This document shows, piece after piece, positions 18,085 to 28,714 of a DNA stretch of 64,000 nt. The stretch comes from Cepaea nemoralis (lineage: Eukaryota > Mollusca > Gastropoda > Stylommatophora > Helicidae). Under the pieces are notes generated by a model. That model saw nothing but the letters and a program-made list of their open reading frames with translations, did not search any database and was not told the origin of the DNA. The first letter of the stretch is position 1; each line of letters begins with the position of its first letter. The stretch is taken from NCBI GenBank assembly GCA_014155875.1, contig JACEFZ010028308.1, forward strand, positions 121,001 to 185,000, given 5' to 3'. The position numbers and the translations under genes are program-made.

Positions 18085-18215
18085 TAAGAGCGCTCACTCT
18101 TAAACATCCAGTGTGCTGATGCTGAGAAAGCAGGATTGTTCAGTTGGACTAGAAAGTTGACTTTTCATCCTTGACTTGAGAATTACAAGTACTTCAGAAG
18201 TCGGAGTGGGTTTGC
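18085..18215 (+). repeat. tRNA-derived SINE fragment (family of 43.5 and 59.4 kb)
   Basis: GAGCGCTCACTCTTAAACAT, CAGTGTGCTGATGCTGAG and GACTTGAGAATTACAAGTAC match the copies at 59.36-59.56 kb (+) and 43.5-43.7 kb (-). Confidence 0.65.
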
Positions 18216-18355
18216 CTAATAATGAGCACAAAATAAATCCAGTGCACTAGAAGTCATAGCACGTGTATGGACTATATTTGATGTTAAAGCCAGCGAATGT
18301 CCACAGAAAAACATTAAAAAAAAAAAAAAGCTAGAACGTGAAGTAACAACTAGAG

Positions 18356-18500
18356 CCCCGGGAAGGTTAACCCGGTCAACAAATGCCCGCAGAAGTCGGA
18401 TGTGTCGGCCTAACTGCGCAAGAACGCAGCTCTGCTGTAAACAGGCACAACGCAATCACGTCCGGAAAAAAACTACGGATGAACGCAGAAGAAGACGAAG
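18356..18500 (+). mobile_element. ~140-bp (AAG)n-tailed retroposon, copy 1
   Basis: The element runs from CCCCGGGAAGGTTAACCC through AAATGCCCGCAGAAGTCGG, CGCAGCTCTGCTGTAAACAG and CAATCACGTCCGG to GAACGCAGAAGAAGACGAAG. It is flanked by AAGTAACAACTAGAG on both sides (18341-18355 and 18501-18515), a clear 15-bp target-site duplication. No good pol III B box was seen. Confidence 0.92.
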
Positions 18501-18515
18501 AAGTAACAACTAGAG

Positions 18516-19333
18516 AAAGTTAGAGGAAGACAGTGAGAGAAGATTCTTAGCATCCTTTCATCATAGCATGGATGCAAGTTAGGCCACCATCTATTCATTC
18601 TCTTTGAGACCATGAGATGTGGAGAATCACGATCACCCATGCCAGTTGATGATAATGATGAGGGTCCCTTGTACAGAGCTGTTCTCATATGGGTCTTGTT
18701 TGATTGTCTTATATACATTTAAATGTATTCGCCCACATTTTGCTCATAAGAAAACATTGCTAATATTCCCCTAGATCTGGTGCTGACAGTAGTCATGAAG
18801 ACACTCAAACAGTTTTACAAGCTCATCAGTGCTAACACTTCAATGCACTTTATTCTCCTAATCTGTTGTATAAAATAGCTTAGCCAGTTGTTATGTCATA
18901 CTATTTTCTTTTCAGTTATAATTATTCAAATACTGCTCAGCTTATTTGTGATAGGCAAAACAAACTTAATGGCACAAGTGTGGCCCATTAGAGCAAGCAT
19001 ATTTTGACTATGTGGCATAATATGATGACAAACTGTCACTATTAGTTTTGTTTTCCATATGACCACCACCTGCTAAACAATTAAAATAGCTTAGCCAGTT
19101 GTTAAGTCAGAGTTAATAACCATTGTTGGTTTTTATGTAAGCTAGTTCTCTTGATTCGCACTTTACAGTTGGAAACCTAGTTTAGTTCAGTTGTGATTCC
19201 AACATCACAGCAATAGGTCGTCCCCATTATGCTCCGTTTCTGTGCCAGTGAATATCACATGAAATGTTCCTCACTGCCCCATGTGAAAAGTGGAAAAGAC
19301 AGGAGTCTTGACAAACAACAGCCCGCTCAGGCA
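18516..19333. other. Intergenic, no recognisable feature
   Basis: Moderately AT-rich unique-looking sequence. CTTAGCCAGTTGTTA occurs twice (near 18880 and 19090). No coding or RNA gene signal was seen. Confidence 0.5.
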
Positions 19334-19930
19334 CACTGTGCATAATGCTGCCACCAGAATATCACCACAAACGTCCTCCACGAACATACCGTTGATCCTT
19401 GATGGAAGTTCCAGTCACTTTCCCAACCAGATGTTCACCTACAAAGTCTCGATGTTTCTAGATGTTTGTGTTCCATTTCTAGATGTTTTCTAGCCAGCCA
19501 CGCCATTTTATCTCCGAAATGCAGTTCACGCAACAAAGCAACCTCGGACAGATGTAAAAACTTTCACTGTACATAATGCTGTCTCCAGAATGTCAACACA
19601 AAAGTCCACTACGAAACATGCAGTTCATCCTTGATGAAAACGGCAGTCACTATCCCAACCAAATGTTAGCCTACAAAGTCTCGATATCTCTAGATTTTGT
19701 TGTTTCGTTTCTAGATGTTTTCTAGCCAGCTACGCCATTTCTTGAGTATGCAGTTCACACCACAACACCTCAGACAGATGTAAAAAAAACATTTCACTAT
19801 ACATAATGCCGTCTCCAGAATCCAAATCAACAGTCCTCCACGAAACACAATTCATCGTTAAAGGAAGCAGCAGTCAACCAGAAGACCAGCAGCCACACAT
19901 TTCTGCATAAGGCACAAAAACCAGTCAATT
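19334..19930. repeat. ~230-bp tandem repeat, about 2.6 degenerate units
   Basis: Units begin CACTGTGCATAATGCTG (19334), CACTGTACATAATGCTG (19566) and CACTATACATAATGCCG (19795). TTTCTAGATGTTTTCTAGCC is a shared landmark of the first two. Confidence 0.85.
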
Positions 19931-20335
19931 CTGGGGCATAGCCAGCCACCATTGCTCTGAACATGCAGTTCACGCTTCACAAACTCAGGCATATTTAAAA
20001 GCATTTCACATGAAATTCACAGCTCACAGCGTCGCGCCACACACTCGACTCAGTAGCAGGGCGATGGAACCAAAAACTACCAGTCCAACATGAGGAAAAT
20101 GTGAATGCAAATGGTGGCCACGAGCATAAACACTCCAGAGGCCTTAACTGTTTCACTGCCTATCCTCCATGTTGGGGACCGGAAGTCTGTAAACCTAGTG
20201 ATGCTAGGTAGTTGTTTGTAGCTTGTAGCCGGCTTCTGTGACAAGTAATATGTGTGAACTATATACAATCAACAGCAGCTTGTGGAACACAGTGGTTGCA
20301 GCCTTTATTCATTTATCACATCAATCTGTAGTAAT

Positions 20336-21195
20336 ATGTTTCTACCTGTCTCATGTATAGTAATATCTATCTACCTGTCTCAGGTGTAGTAAGATCTATC
20401 TACCTGTCTCAGGTGTAGAATTATCTATCTACCTGTCTCAGGTGTAGTAATATCTATGTACCTGTCTCAGGTGAAGTAATATCTATCTACCTGTCTCAGG
20501 TGTAGTAATATTTATCTACCTATCTCAGGTGTAGTAATATCTATCTACCTGTCTCAGGTGTAGTAATATCTATCTACCTGTCTCAGGTGTAGTAATATCT
20601 ATCTACCTGTCTCAGGTGTAGTAATATCTATCTACCTGTCTCAGGTGTAGTAATATCTATCTACCTGTCTCAGGTGTAGTAATATGTACCTACCTGACTC
20701 ATGTGTAGTAATATTTTTCTACAAACTCAGGTGTAGTAATGCTTCTACCTGTCTCAGGTGTAGTAATATCTATCTACCTGTCTCAGGTGTAGTAATATCT
20801 ATCTACCTGCCTCAGATGTAGTAATATGTTGCTACCTGACTCAGGTGTAGCAATATCTATTTACCTGTCTCAAGTGTAGTAATATCTATCTACCTGCCTC
20901 AGGTGTAGTAATATGTTTCTACAAACTCATGTGTAGTAATGTTTCTACCCGTCTCAGGTGTAGTAATATCTATCTACCTGTTTCATGTGTAGTAATGTGT
21001 TGCTACCTGACTCAGGTGTAGCAATATCTATCTGACTGTCTCAGGTGTAGTAATATCTATCTACCTGTCTCAGGTGTAGTAATATGTTTCTACCTGTCTC
21101 AGGTGTAGTAATATCTATCTACCTGTCTCAGGTGTAGTAATATGTTTCTACCTGTCTCAGGTGTAGTAATATGTTTCTACCTGTCTCAGGTGTAG
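20336..21195. repeat. 29-bp minisatellite, about 30 units
   Basis: The unit contains GTAGTAATATCTATCTACCT followed by GTCTCAGGT. A second variant class has GTTTCTACC in place of CTATCTACC. Confidence 0.96.
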
Positions 21196-21478
21196 TAATG
21201 TGTATTGCCATGAGTTCACTGCAACTTTGGGGAATGTCAGACATTGAAAAAAGCCTCTCTTTACACTACCTCATGACCTTGTAATGAAAAACAGTGTTAT
21301 TTTAGAGCAGACCAGACAGAAGCATCAACGCACCTGATCATCAAATTGCAATACATGCCTTAGTATTACTGATGTTCCCTAGCCTATGTTTAATTTGCTA
21401 CAATGTGGCTGCCTCAAGAAGGAATTATAGGTTATCAAGAGACTGTATTGCAATCTTTAGTAGTTTTGCTTATTTCAC

Positions 21479-21718
21479 TGGCTCTGTCGCAAAGGTTTTA
21501 CGTATGCAATTCATAATCCTGCATACCATGCTCGGAACACATCTGCAGGCGATTTCGCAGCAGAATGCCTTCCCGTTGGTTTTAATAAAATGATATGAGT
21601 GCTGGTCATTCAAAAAGCAATGGCAAACTACTGAATGTAAACTTGCCAAGAAATCTCAAACAGCCAAATAATGCTGAGATTGACTGTGATGTCCTGTAAA
21701 GGATATACAAATAACTTA
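21479..21718 (+). mobile_element. 'Core A' SINE
   Basis: Shares CAAAAAGCAATGGCAAACTA, GAATGTAAACTTGCCAAGAA and GATGTCCTGTAAAGGATATA with the other core A copies. The 5' head is degenerate. Confidence 0.8.
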
Positions 21719-21944
21719 GTTCATGGATCATTAAGAGACTGTGCACTTCATTATTTCACTTCATTTTATATTCACAATATAGATTCCCAACAGTAGCAAT
21801 ATTTTTATCAGACCCCCAACAAAGACTATATATTTCTCGGATTCCTAACAGTGATTATATATTTCTCAAATTCCCAACAATGACTGTCTATTGATCAGAT
21901 TCCCAACAACAACTATATATTTATCAGATCCCCAACAGTAACTA

Positions 21945-22780
21945 TATGGGAAGGCTATTCCAAAATCAACCCTCCGATTGGCTGGTAAAAATAAACCGAT
22001 TGCCATAGCAACACTGTTCATTGTTTGCATCATTGAGTAGTCTTTTAGCTCATTACACATCAACCTACAGTGGCATTTGTTCAGTGGTTCATAAATCGCG
22101 AACGAATAAACATGGACACTCTTATTGCTTTTCCCACCAGCTGTGAAATTTGTGGTGTGATTCGTTTTCTTCAAGCAGAAGGTCATTGCATCATGTGTCA
22201 GTGATAACATTGTGAGTGACAATTCTGTGAGGGATTGGTGCAGGAAATTCAGAGATGGTCATAAAGATGTGCATGATGAGGGTGGACAAGGACGACATTC
22301 ATGTGTGACAGATGAGCTCATTCAAAAAGTTGACCAAGTCGTAGTGGAAAAGCGCTGTTTCACAATTTCAGATCATACAACAGAATTCTCACAAATTTCT
22401 AGGGCTAGTCTGTTTCGAATTGTCACAGAGAGGTTAGATTACCACAAATTCTGTTCATGGTGGGTACCAAAGCAACTGACATTCACAAAGTTCAAAGAAT
22501 GGACTCTGCTTTGACATTCCTTCTGTGCTACAGGGAAGAGAGGGATGCATTTCTCAACAGAATAGTTACTGGGGACGAGACAAAGGTTCACTTCGTGAAT
22601 GCAGAGACAAAGGAACAGTCAAAACAGTGGATGCATACTCATTCTCCAAACAAGTCTAATAAATTCAAGCAAACATTTTCACAACAAAAATTATGATTAC
22701 AGTGTTCTTGGACTGCAAGGGCATTTTGTTGATGAAATTCATGACACTAGGGACCACAATAGCGTCAGAAGTTTTATTTA
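21945..22780 (+). pseudogene. Decayed mariner-family transposase
   Basis: Plus-strand pieces in two frames encode SVRDWCRKFRDGHKDVHDEG, TDELIQKVDQVVVEKRCFT, VTERLDYHKFCSWWVPKQLT, then after a frameshift near 22.5 kb RMDSALTFLLCYREERDAFL, RIVTGDETKVHFVNAETK and MITVFLDCKGILL. These are the helix-turn-helix region and two catalytic aspartates (TGDE and FLD) of mariner transposases. The third catalytic segment is missing because other repeats follow. The start region near 21.95-22.20 kb carries stops. Non-functional. Confidence 0.88.
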
Positions 22781-22784
22781 TCCA

Positions 22785-23205
22785 AGTCTCGGATGTGTAT
22801 GTTGCAATGGAAAAGATGCATGCTCTTAAAAATTTAATTCTGTACCACTCCACAGTTTATTCAGTTGTTTTAGTCTTTGAAGAGCAATAGATATTCATCT
22901 TTTAATTTCTTTCATTGTGTCACCATTGTTGGTAATCAATGACCCAAGATATTCAAAATTGTCCACCACCTCCAATTTTCCCTCATTAACATATATTTCT
23001 TTCTCCATAGTAGTTTTATCTGTATGCATTATCTTTGTTATTGCTATGTTAAATTATATGTTGTGATTTTCACTATTCAGTTGGGTTGAGGTTATTATGT
23101 TTTCTATGCCATTTTGTGATGTGGATAGCAATACTGTATCAGTATATCGAATCTCTGGTATTTCATGACCACCTATATTTAGAGCATCATATTGCTCCCT
23201 GAAAT
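22785..23205 (-). pseudogene. Truncated copy of the 34.8-kb RTE-like LINE
   Basis: Nucleotides closely parallel the minus-strand LINE at about 35230-35670, for example CACCACCTCCAATTTTC, CATATATTTCTTTCTCCATA and AGTTTTATCTGTATGCATTA. It corresponds to the thumb/connection part after the YADD block. Both ends are truncated. Confidence 0.88.
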
Positions 23206-23248
23206 ATACTCAAATATATTGGCAAGCATAGTATACATTTTTTTTTAT

Positions 23249-23840
23249 AGTTGCATATCCTTTGCATCTTTGGACCCATTAGGGATACACAAAGTGGAGA
23301 GTGGAAAAGAAGAAGTAACAAAGACATTTATTATCTAAGTCCCCGCTAATCACTGTTGTCATGAAGGCTAATAGACTACAATGGCTGGGGCATATAGAAA
23401 GAATGGAAGATAATAGGGAAACAAAACTCGCTTACACTCAGGAAATAAATGACCGTAGACCCCGAGGTAGACCAAGAAAACGGTGGAAAGATAATATATA
23501 TACAGACCTACAAGCACTTGGAATCAACGACTGGCAAGAGAAGGTCAACCAGAGAGACGAATGGAGACGGATTGTATCTGCAGCAAAGAACCTCAATGGC
23601 GCGGAACGCTGAAGAAGAGAGATATCCTTTACAGGATGTTGCAATCAACACCAGCATTTTACTGCTGTTGTTGATGTCTTGGCAAGTTTTACGTTCAGTA
23701 GTTTGCCATTGCTTTCTGAATGACCGGCTCACATACCTTTCCGTAAGAAACCAACGCAACGCGATCCGATGCTGAATCTAGTGCAGCTGTGTTTTGTATG
23801 TGGGTATATGGGATTACGAACAGCGTCCTTAATCCCCTTT
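23249..23840 (-). mobile_element. 'Core A' SINE split by the LINE at 23264-23621
   Basis: SINE sequence lies at 23249-23263 (GTTGCATATCCTTT start) and continues at 23622-23840. It carries TTTGCCATTGCTTTCTGAAT, the reverse complement of the core, plus a head with TGTGGGTATATGGGATTACG. Confidence 0.85.
23264..23621 (+). mobile_element. 5'-truncated LINE family D inserted in a SINE
   Basis: Encodes a C-terminal domain like the copy at 27.2 kb: RNRLQWLGHIERME-type (here KANRLQWLGHIERMEDNRE), RRPRGRPRKRWKDNIYTDL, LGINDWQEKVNQRDEWRR, and AAKNLNGAER before a stop and GAAGAAGAGA tail. ATATCCTTT occurs at 23255-23263 and 23622-23630, a target duplication within the minus-oriented core A SINE. One frameshift lies near 23.34 kb. 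Confidence 0.9.
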
Positions 23841-23861
23841 GCATAGTAGGAAGCATAGTAT

Positions 23862-24105
23862 AAATACCATAGAAATATACTCAAGTATATTGGCAAGTTA
23901 AGTATAAATACCATAGAAATATACTCAAGTATATTGACAAGCATAGTATAAATACCATAGAAATATACTCAAGTATATTGACAAGCATAGTATAAATACC
24001 ATATAAATATACTCAAGTATATTGGCAAGCATAGTATAAAAATCATAGAAATATACTCAAGTATATTGGCAAGTTAAGTATAAATACCATAGCAATAAAT
24101 ATTAT
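23862..24105. repeat. ~44-bp minisatellite, about 6 units
   Basis: The unit contains AGTATAAATACCATAGAAAT, ATACTCAAGTATATTGGCAA and GCAT. A diverged unit is at 23200-23240, upstream of the SINE, so the SINE and LINE sit inside this array. Confidence 0.9.
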
Positions 24106-24635
24106 AATAATTTGTCACGAAACAGTTTCTTAGTATGAGTCTGAGATGTGGTAGCGTCGTCACAATTTGTAGGCCTGAATGCACAGATGCTAAACTGTCC
24201 CTCACCTTCACAGATGACAAGCCCAGGTCTCAAACTCGCATCCAACCGTGTTGTTTTATACTACCAGCACAATCTGCTATCAACTACACTATCGTGCATC
24301 GTGCCAGCTAGAAAGCCAAAATGCATATATTCATTATTTCCTCCAAATTACCCTCAAAATGAAATGTCTATAGAAATATTTGTTTGACTGCATTTATAAA
24401 TTGTTGCATTGCGTATATAAAATTTTTGTTAAAGCAATTTCTGTTTTGTGGAAGCACAATGTTAGTTGAAGGATGTTGATTAACTGTTTACGAAGGATTC
24501 AGGGAGATGCATATGTAAGAGATGGTTATGTTTTATCCCATTCATTTTGTGTCACCATGTTCATGTTTTGTTGCTGCTGCTGTTGATATTTGACATGTTT
24601 CAGTCAGTCATTATGTCCTGCAGTAACTTAGTTAG

Positions 24636-24745
24636 TTGCATATCTTTTATAGGACATAGCAGTCAACCCCAGCATTTTTTGGCTGTTTGTGATTCCTTGG
24701 CAAGTTTATGTTCAGTAGTTTTCCATTGCTTTCATTGCCTGCGGT
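24636..24745 (-). mobile_element. 'Core A' SINE fragment
   Basis: GTTGCATATCTTTTATAGGA, CAGTCAACCCCAGCATTTTT and GTTCAGTAGTTTTCCATTGC are the reverse complement of the family's 3' half. Confidence 0.75.
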
Positions 24746-24839
24746 CAAGTACAAGTAAATTACAGTTTATCTAGACGTCAAGGGCACTGTGGCTTAGGGT
24801 ATCATGGAACAGTTTCACACTTTCTGTTCATATCGTGTC

Positions 24840-25045
24840 GAGGGTTTGAATCAGCCATTGACGATTTGGAAGCAGGCTGCCTTTCGTTGATTTATATGGT
24901 ATGAGGTGTCAGCCATTCAGAAAGCAATGGCAAACTGCTGAACTAAAATTGCCTAAATTTACGAAATTGAACTAAACTAAACCACATACAGCCAGTAAGT
25001 GGTAGGCTTGATTACAGCATCCTGTACAGGAATGCAACAAACTTT
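24840..25045 (+). mobile_element. 'Core A' SINE copy, interrupted
   Basis: Contains GCCATTCAGAAAGCAATGGC and AAACTGCTGAAC. A short insert with GAACTAAACTAAACC separates it from CATCCTGTACAGGAATGCAA, the family's 3' end. Confidence 0.65.
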
Positions 25046-25620
25046 GTTTTTAATATAGAGCACACACGTTACGTGCTGAAGCAAAGTAAATATGTCAGTA
25101 AAATCAATCTGCCTACAGTTCATCGACACGTATAGGTCATACAGTGGTAGACATATTTTCAGTGACTGCTTGGTAGTGACGGATGTTGCTTCAGTTGTCT
25201 GTAACACTTCTTTGAAGTTTGTAGGCCTCATTGTCCTTCCATCCCACCATCTGCCCCCTGGAGCTGGGATTCTTTTGTGACTGCATAGGGCAGTCTAGTT
25301 CTAGGGTTGAACCATTTTCTTAAAATAGGTACCAAAACTATTTCTGGGAGGTTTGGTGGCCGGCATGAAATTGATCATATCACCCACCGAGTGGCAATAG
25401 ATCAAGAGCATATGGGCCTAGCATCATGAATCCAGTATTACACAGAGGTGTGGAGAGTGGGTCCCTGACCTTGACCTTGTCGCCGAGGTAGTTGTGAGAG
25501 TGGCTAAGTGTGTGGGACAAAAAGCAAGGGCTATAACAGCATTCATTTATTCTTTACGGAAGACATCAGTCATATAAATAGTTTACCAGTTATGTCCCTT
25601 TATCAATGTGAACATTCATG

Positions 25621-25692
<72 letters not shown>
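25621..25692. repeat. (AT)n microsatellite
   Basis: About 72 bp of pure TA repeat. Confidence 0.98.
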
Positions 25693-25694
<2 letters not shown>

Positions 25695-26092
25695 AGAGCT
25701 TAATCAACATGTAAATTCTGTATGAACAAGATTAGTTGATAGGATGGTATTAATGTGAATACCAAAGAACACTTCCTATAAAGATATAATACATCAGTGA
25801 AGAAAATAGACACCAGGATGTTTGGAAAGTATTGTGATAATTTACATATAGAATGTGACAGTAAGGGTAGACCCATGATAGTGATCATTTACAAATAAAA
25901 TATGATGAGTTAGGTAGACCCATGATAGTAATCGTTTACAAATGAAATGTGACGGTAAGGGTAGGCCTATGCTGCCACTGCTATGTCAGATGTTTGGCCT
26001 GAATATATTCTGGGTCATGGCTAGTGAGGTGTGGTGAACTGTTCTCTTCCTCACAACCCTTCCCAGACAATCCATCCAACTGATACCCATCT

Positions 26093-26510
26093 GGGGACGC
26101 CTGGCTGAGAGGCCAAGGTACCCACCTCAGGCTCAAAAGCTACAGGGTTTGATCCCAGCATGAGGCTGGGCATGTTTCCCAGAGCCATTGGTGTCTTCTT
26201 CTTCTTCTTCTTCTGTGTTCATCCAGAGGGTTTTTTCGGACGTAATTGCGTTGCGCCTGTTTACAGCAGAGCTGCGTTCTTGCGCCGTTGGGTCATCACA
26301 TCTGACCGTTAGGCCGACACATCTGACTTCTGCAGGCATTTGTTGACTGGGGTAACCTTCCTGAGCATTGGTGTCTATTGATTTCACAAAATCCCCTGAT
26401 CTCTTGGGGAGTGTGATTAGAAACCTAACCTTCTCAGATGAGGGTGAATAAGGAGGCCCTGTATGCAAGTTGTCTATGGTAAAAATCCTACTGTAGTTGG
26501 ACATTGCAAA
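26093..26510 (+). mobile_element. tRNA-derived SINE (interrupted by a nested retroposon)
   Basis: The head GGGGACGCCTGGCTGAGAGG with later CAGGGTTTGATCCCAGC resembles A and B boxes of a Leu/Ser-type tRNA. The body resumes after the insertion at 26366. The 3' boundary is uncertain. Confidence 0.6.
26197..26365 (-). mobile_element. ~140-bp (AAG)n-tailed retroposon, copy 2
   Basis: Minus-oriented copy with plus-strand CTTCTTCTTCTTCTTCTG start. It contains GTTTACAGCAGAGCTGCGTT and ends GGGGTAACCTTCCTGAG. It has a ~25-bp internal duplication (GGGTCATCACATCTGACC). CATTGGTGTCT flanks it at 26186-26196 and 26366-26376, an 11-bp target-site duplication. Confidence 0.9.
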
Positions 26511-26879
26511 GAGTAGGTCATAAGGCTACTGCCCTGGCAAAATTGTGAGGACAGAGAAACCTACCTGCATGTAGATAGAGCCGTGACCTTGGATGAAATC
26601 TGTTTAGAGGAAGCTAAGCTGATATAAATGTACGCCAAATTAAAACACAGTGATCTTTGAGGTGCACTCCTAGGTTTGGTGCTCTCCTGTTGAAAGAGAA
26701 ATGAAGATCCCCATTTTATGAGGCGGGATCAACCCCAGAGCTGTACTGGCAGGAAAACAATCATTCTTCCACAGTGGAGGATTGAACCCCAGCACTGTCT
26801 GGACAAGCAGGGGCACTCCCAGAGAAGTTACGTAGTTGAAGCAAATGTACCTTACAGTAGGTATTCATACAGTTGTACT

Positions 26880-27125
26880 GAGGCAGAAACCTGTGCTGTG
26901 TGAAGGGGTTAAGAATGCAATTCATAATCTCACATACCGCATTCAAAGCACAATTGCAGGTGATTTGGAATCAGACTGCCTTGCCCTGGTTTTCATACAA
27001 TGGTTTGACTGCTGGTCTTTCAGAAAGCAATGGCAAACTACTGAACGTAAACTTGCCAAATAAATCACAAACAACCAAAAATGCTGGGGTTGACTGTGAT
27101 GTTCTGTAAAAGGTATGCAACTGAC
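26880..27125 (+). mobile_element. 'Core A' SINE
   Basis: A well-preserved copy with TTTCAGAAAGCAATGGCAAA, CTACTGAACGTAAACTTGCC, AATGCTGGGGTTGACTGTGA and a CTGTAAAAGGTATGCAACTG 3' end. Confidence 0.85.
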
Positions 27126-27220
27126 TGAGGCAGATCTGTGTTTGTTTTCTGTTGATGAATATCTCTAAACTTGTAGAAACATTTTGTGTTATTATTTACA
27201 TTTTAAGATGGCAGTGGGAC

Positions 27221-27857
27221 CATTAAAAGAACGGAAACATACAAATACCTGGGTACAATCTTCAACTGCTCCAACATCATAAGGGAAGAAATACAAACTA
27301 GAATCAACTCTGGAAATAAGATATACTATGCACTACAACATCTACTAAAATCAAAGGCGCTATCTCGTAACACCAAAATCACAATATACAAAACACTGAT
27401 CAGACCAGTTGTGCTGTATGGCTCTGAAACCTGGAGTACAACGAAAGGAGACGAAGCCTTGTTACAAACCTTTGAGAACAAAATTTTAAGACGCATCTTT
27501 GGACCCATTAGGGATACACAAAGTGGAGAGTGGAAAAGAAGAAGTAACAAAGACATTTATGATTTGTTTAAGTCCCCGCTAATCACTGGTATCATGAAGG
27601 CTAATAGACTACAATGGCTGGGGCATATAGAAAGAATGGAAGATAATAGGGAAACAAAACTCGCTTACACTCAGGAAATAAATGACCGTAGACCCCGAGG
27701 TAGACCAAGAAGGCGGTGGAGAGATAATATACATACAGACCTACAAGCACTTGGAATCAACGACTGGCAAGAGAAGGTCCACCAGAGAGACGAATGGAGA
27801 CAGATTGTATTTGCAGCAAAGAACCTCAATGGCTCGGAATGCTGAAGAAGAAGAAGA
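27221..27857 (+). mobile_element. 5'-truncated LINE family D with (GAA)n tail
   Basis: Encodes the C-terminal third of a LINE polyprotein without internal stops: ETYKYLGTIFNCSNIIREEI, IYKTLIRPVVLYGSETWSTT, ENKILRRIFGPIRDTQSGEW, KANRLQWLGHIERMEDNRE, RRPRGRPRRRWRDNIHTDL and NLNGSEC, then TGA and GAAGAAGAAGAAG. AGTGGGAC flanks it at 27213-27220 and 27858-27865 (target-site duplication). The GRPRxRW motif is shared by LINE C-termini. Confidence 0.92.
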
Positions 27858-28395
27858 AGTGGGACATAGCTTTTGCTGTTCTCTGCACTGGGTTTGTTGA
27901 ATTTGTTATCATTATGCTAACAGGTATATTTTGAGTTGTGAAGAAGTCACTTCATTTTTATCTTGTGTATATTATGGCTGATTAGATGGTTAAAAATGTT
28001 TTGGGAGACTGAGTTTTAACTCTTATGTCTCGTATGTTGATAATCAAGCTGTTTTAACCCTGGACAGGGCTTGCATCCACTAGAGGCGGGTTAATGTAGA
28101 GACTTCCCTTCCCCTACCATTTTGATGGGCACTGTATTACAGAGTTGTACCACCCCTCTCCAAGTTCAGTAACCAGTGGGTGTCTAAGACCAGAACTAGG
28201 ACTTCATCTCTGCACAGAGCCATGGGGGTCCCTGGAAGATTCCCAAACTGGGAATTTGGTCTGCGGATAAGTGGCCCCACAGAAAGGTTTCTCCAGAACC
28301 ATAGACGCCAAGAGATCTGGTCCAAGTCTGAAGTGCTCAGTGACCTCTGTATTATACATTATCTTCATCTTTTTCTGCTTTTCATCTCCCGAAGC

Positions 28396-28448
28396 AGCAT
28401 CATCATGTGCCATGCCTATAAGCTTCAGTGGTCATGTTTCGCCATCTC
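28396..28448 (-). pseudogene. LINE family B, 3'-terminal fragment
   Basis: Plus-strand CATCATCATGTGCCATGCCT and TGTTTCGCCATCTCAC match the 3' end of family B. Only about 50 bp remain. Confidence 0.65.
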
Positions 28449-28509
28449 ACACAATAAACATAGGCCCTTTTCTTATCAAAGCCTTTGTAGACTTGTGCAT
28501 AATTGGTTG

Positions 28510-28680
28510 CATTTTGCAGCTAAAGTTTTTCCATGGGATGTGCAATGCACATTGGGTAGTGCATTAGCCTACCAAGGCACTGATCTAGGTTCAATCCTCA
28601 GCAGAGGCAGGGTTATTTTTACTGACCAGTAGGATTCTGGGGTCGATCCAGCGTCATAGAAATGGCTTCCAGATAATTTT
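28510..28680 (+). repeat. Possible tRNA-derived SINE head
   Basis: GCACATTGGGTAGTGCATTA, GCCTACCAAGGCAC and TAGGTTCAATCCTCAGC show A/B-box-like spacing. No second copy was recognised. Confidence 0.4.
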
Positions 28681-28714
28681 CAGAATGTTCCAGGAATTGT
28701 CTGCAAGGGAACGA

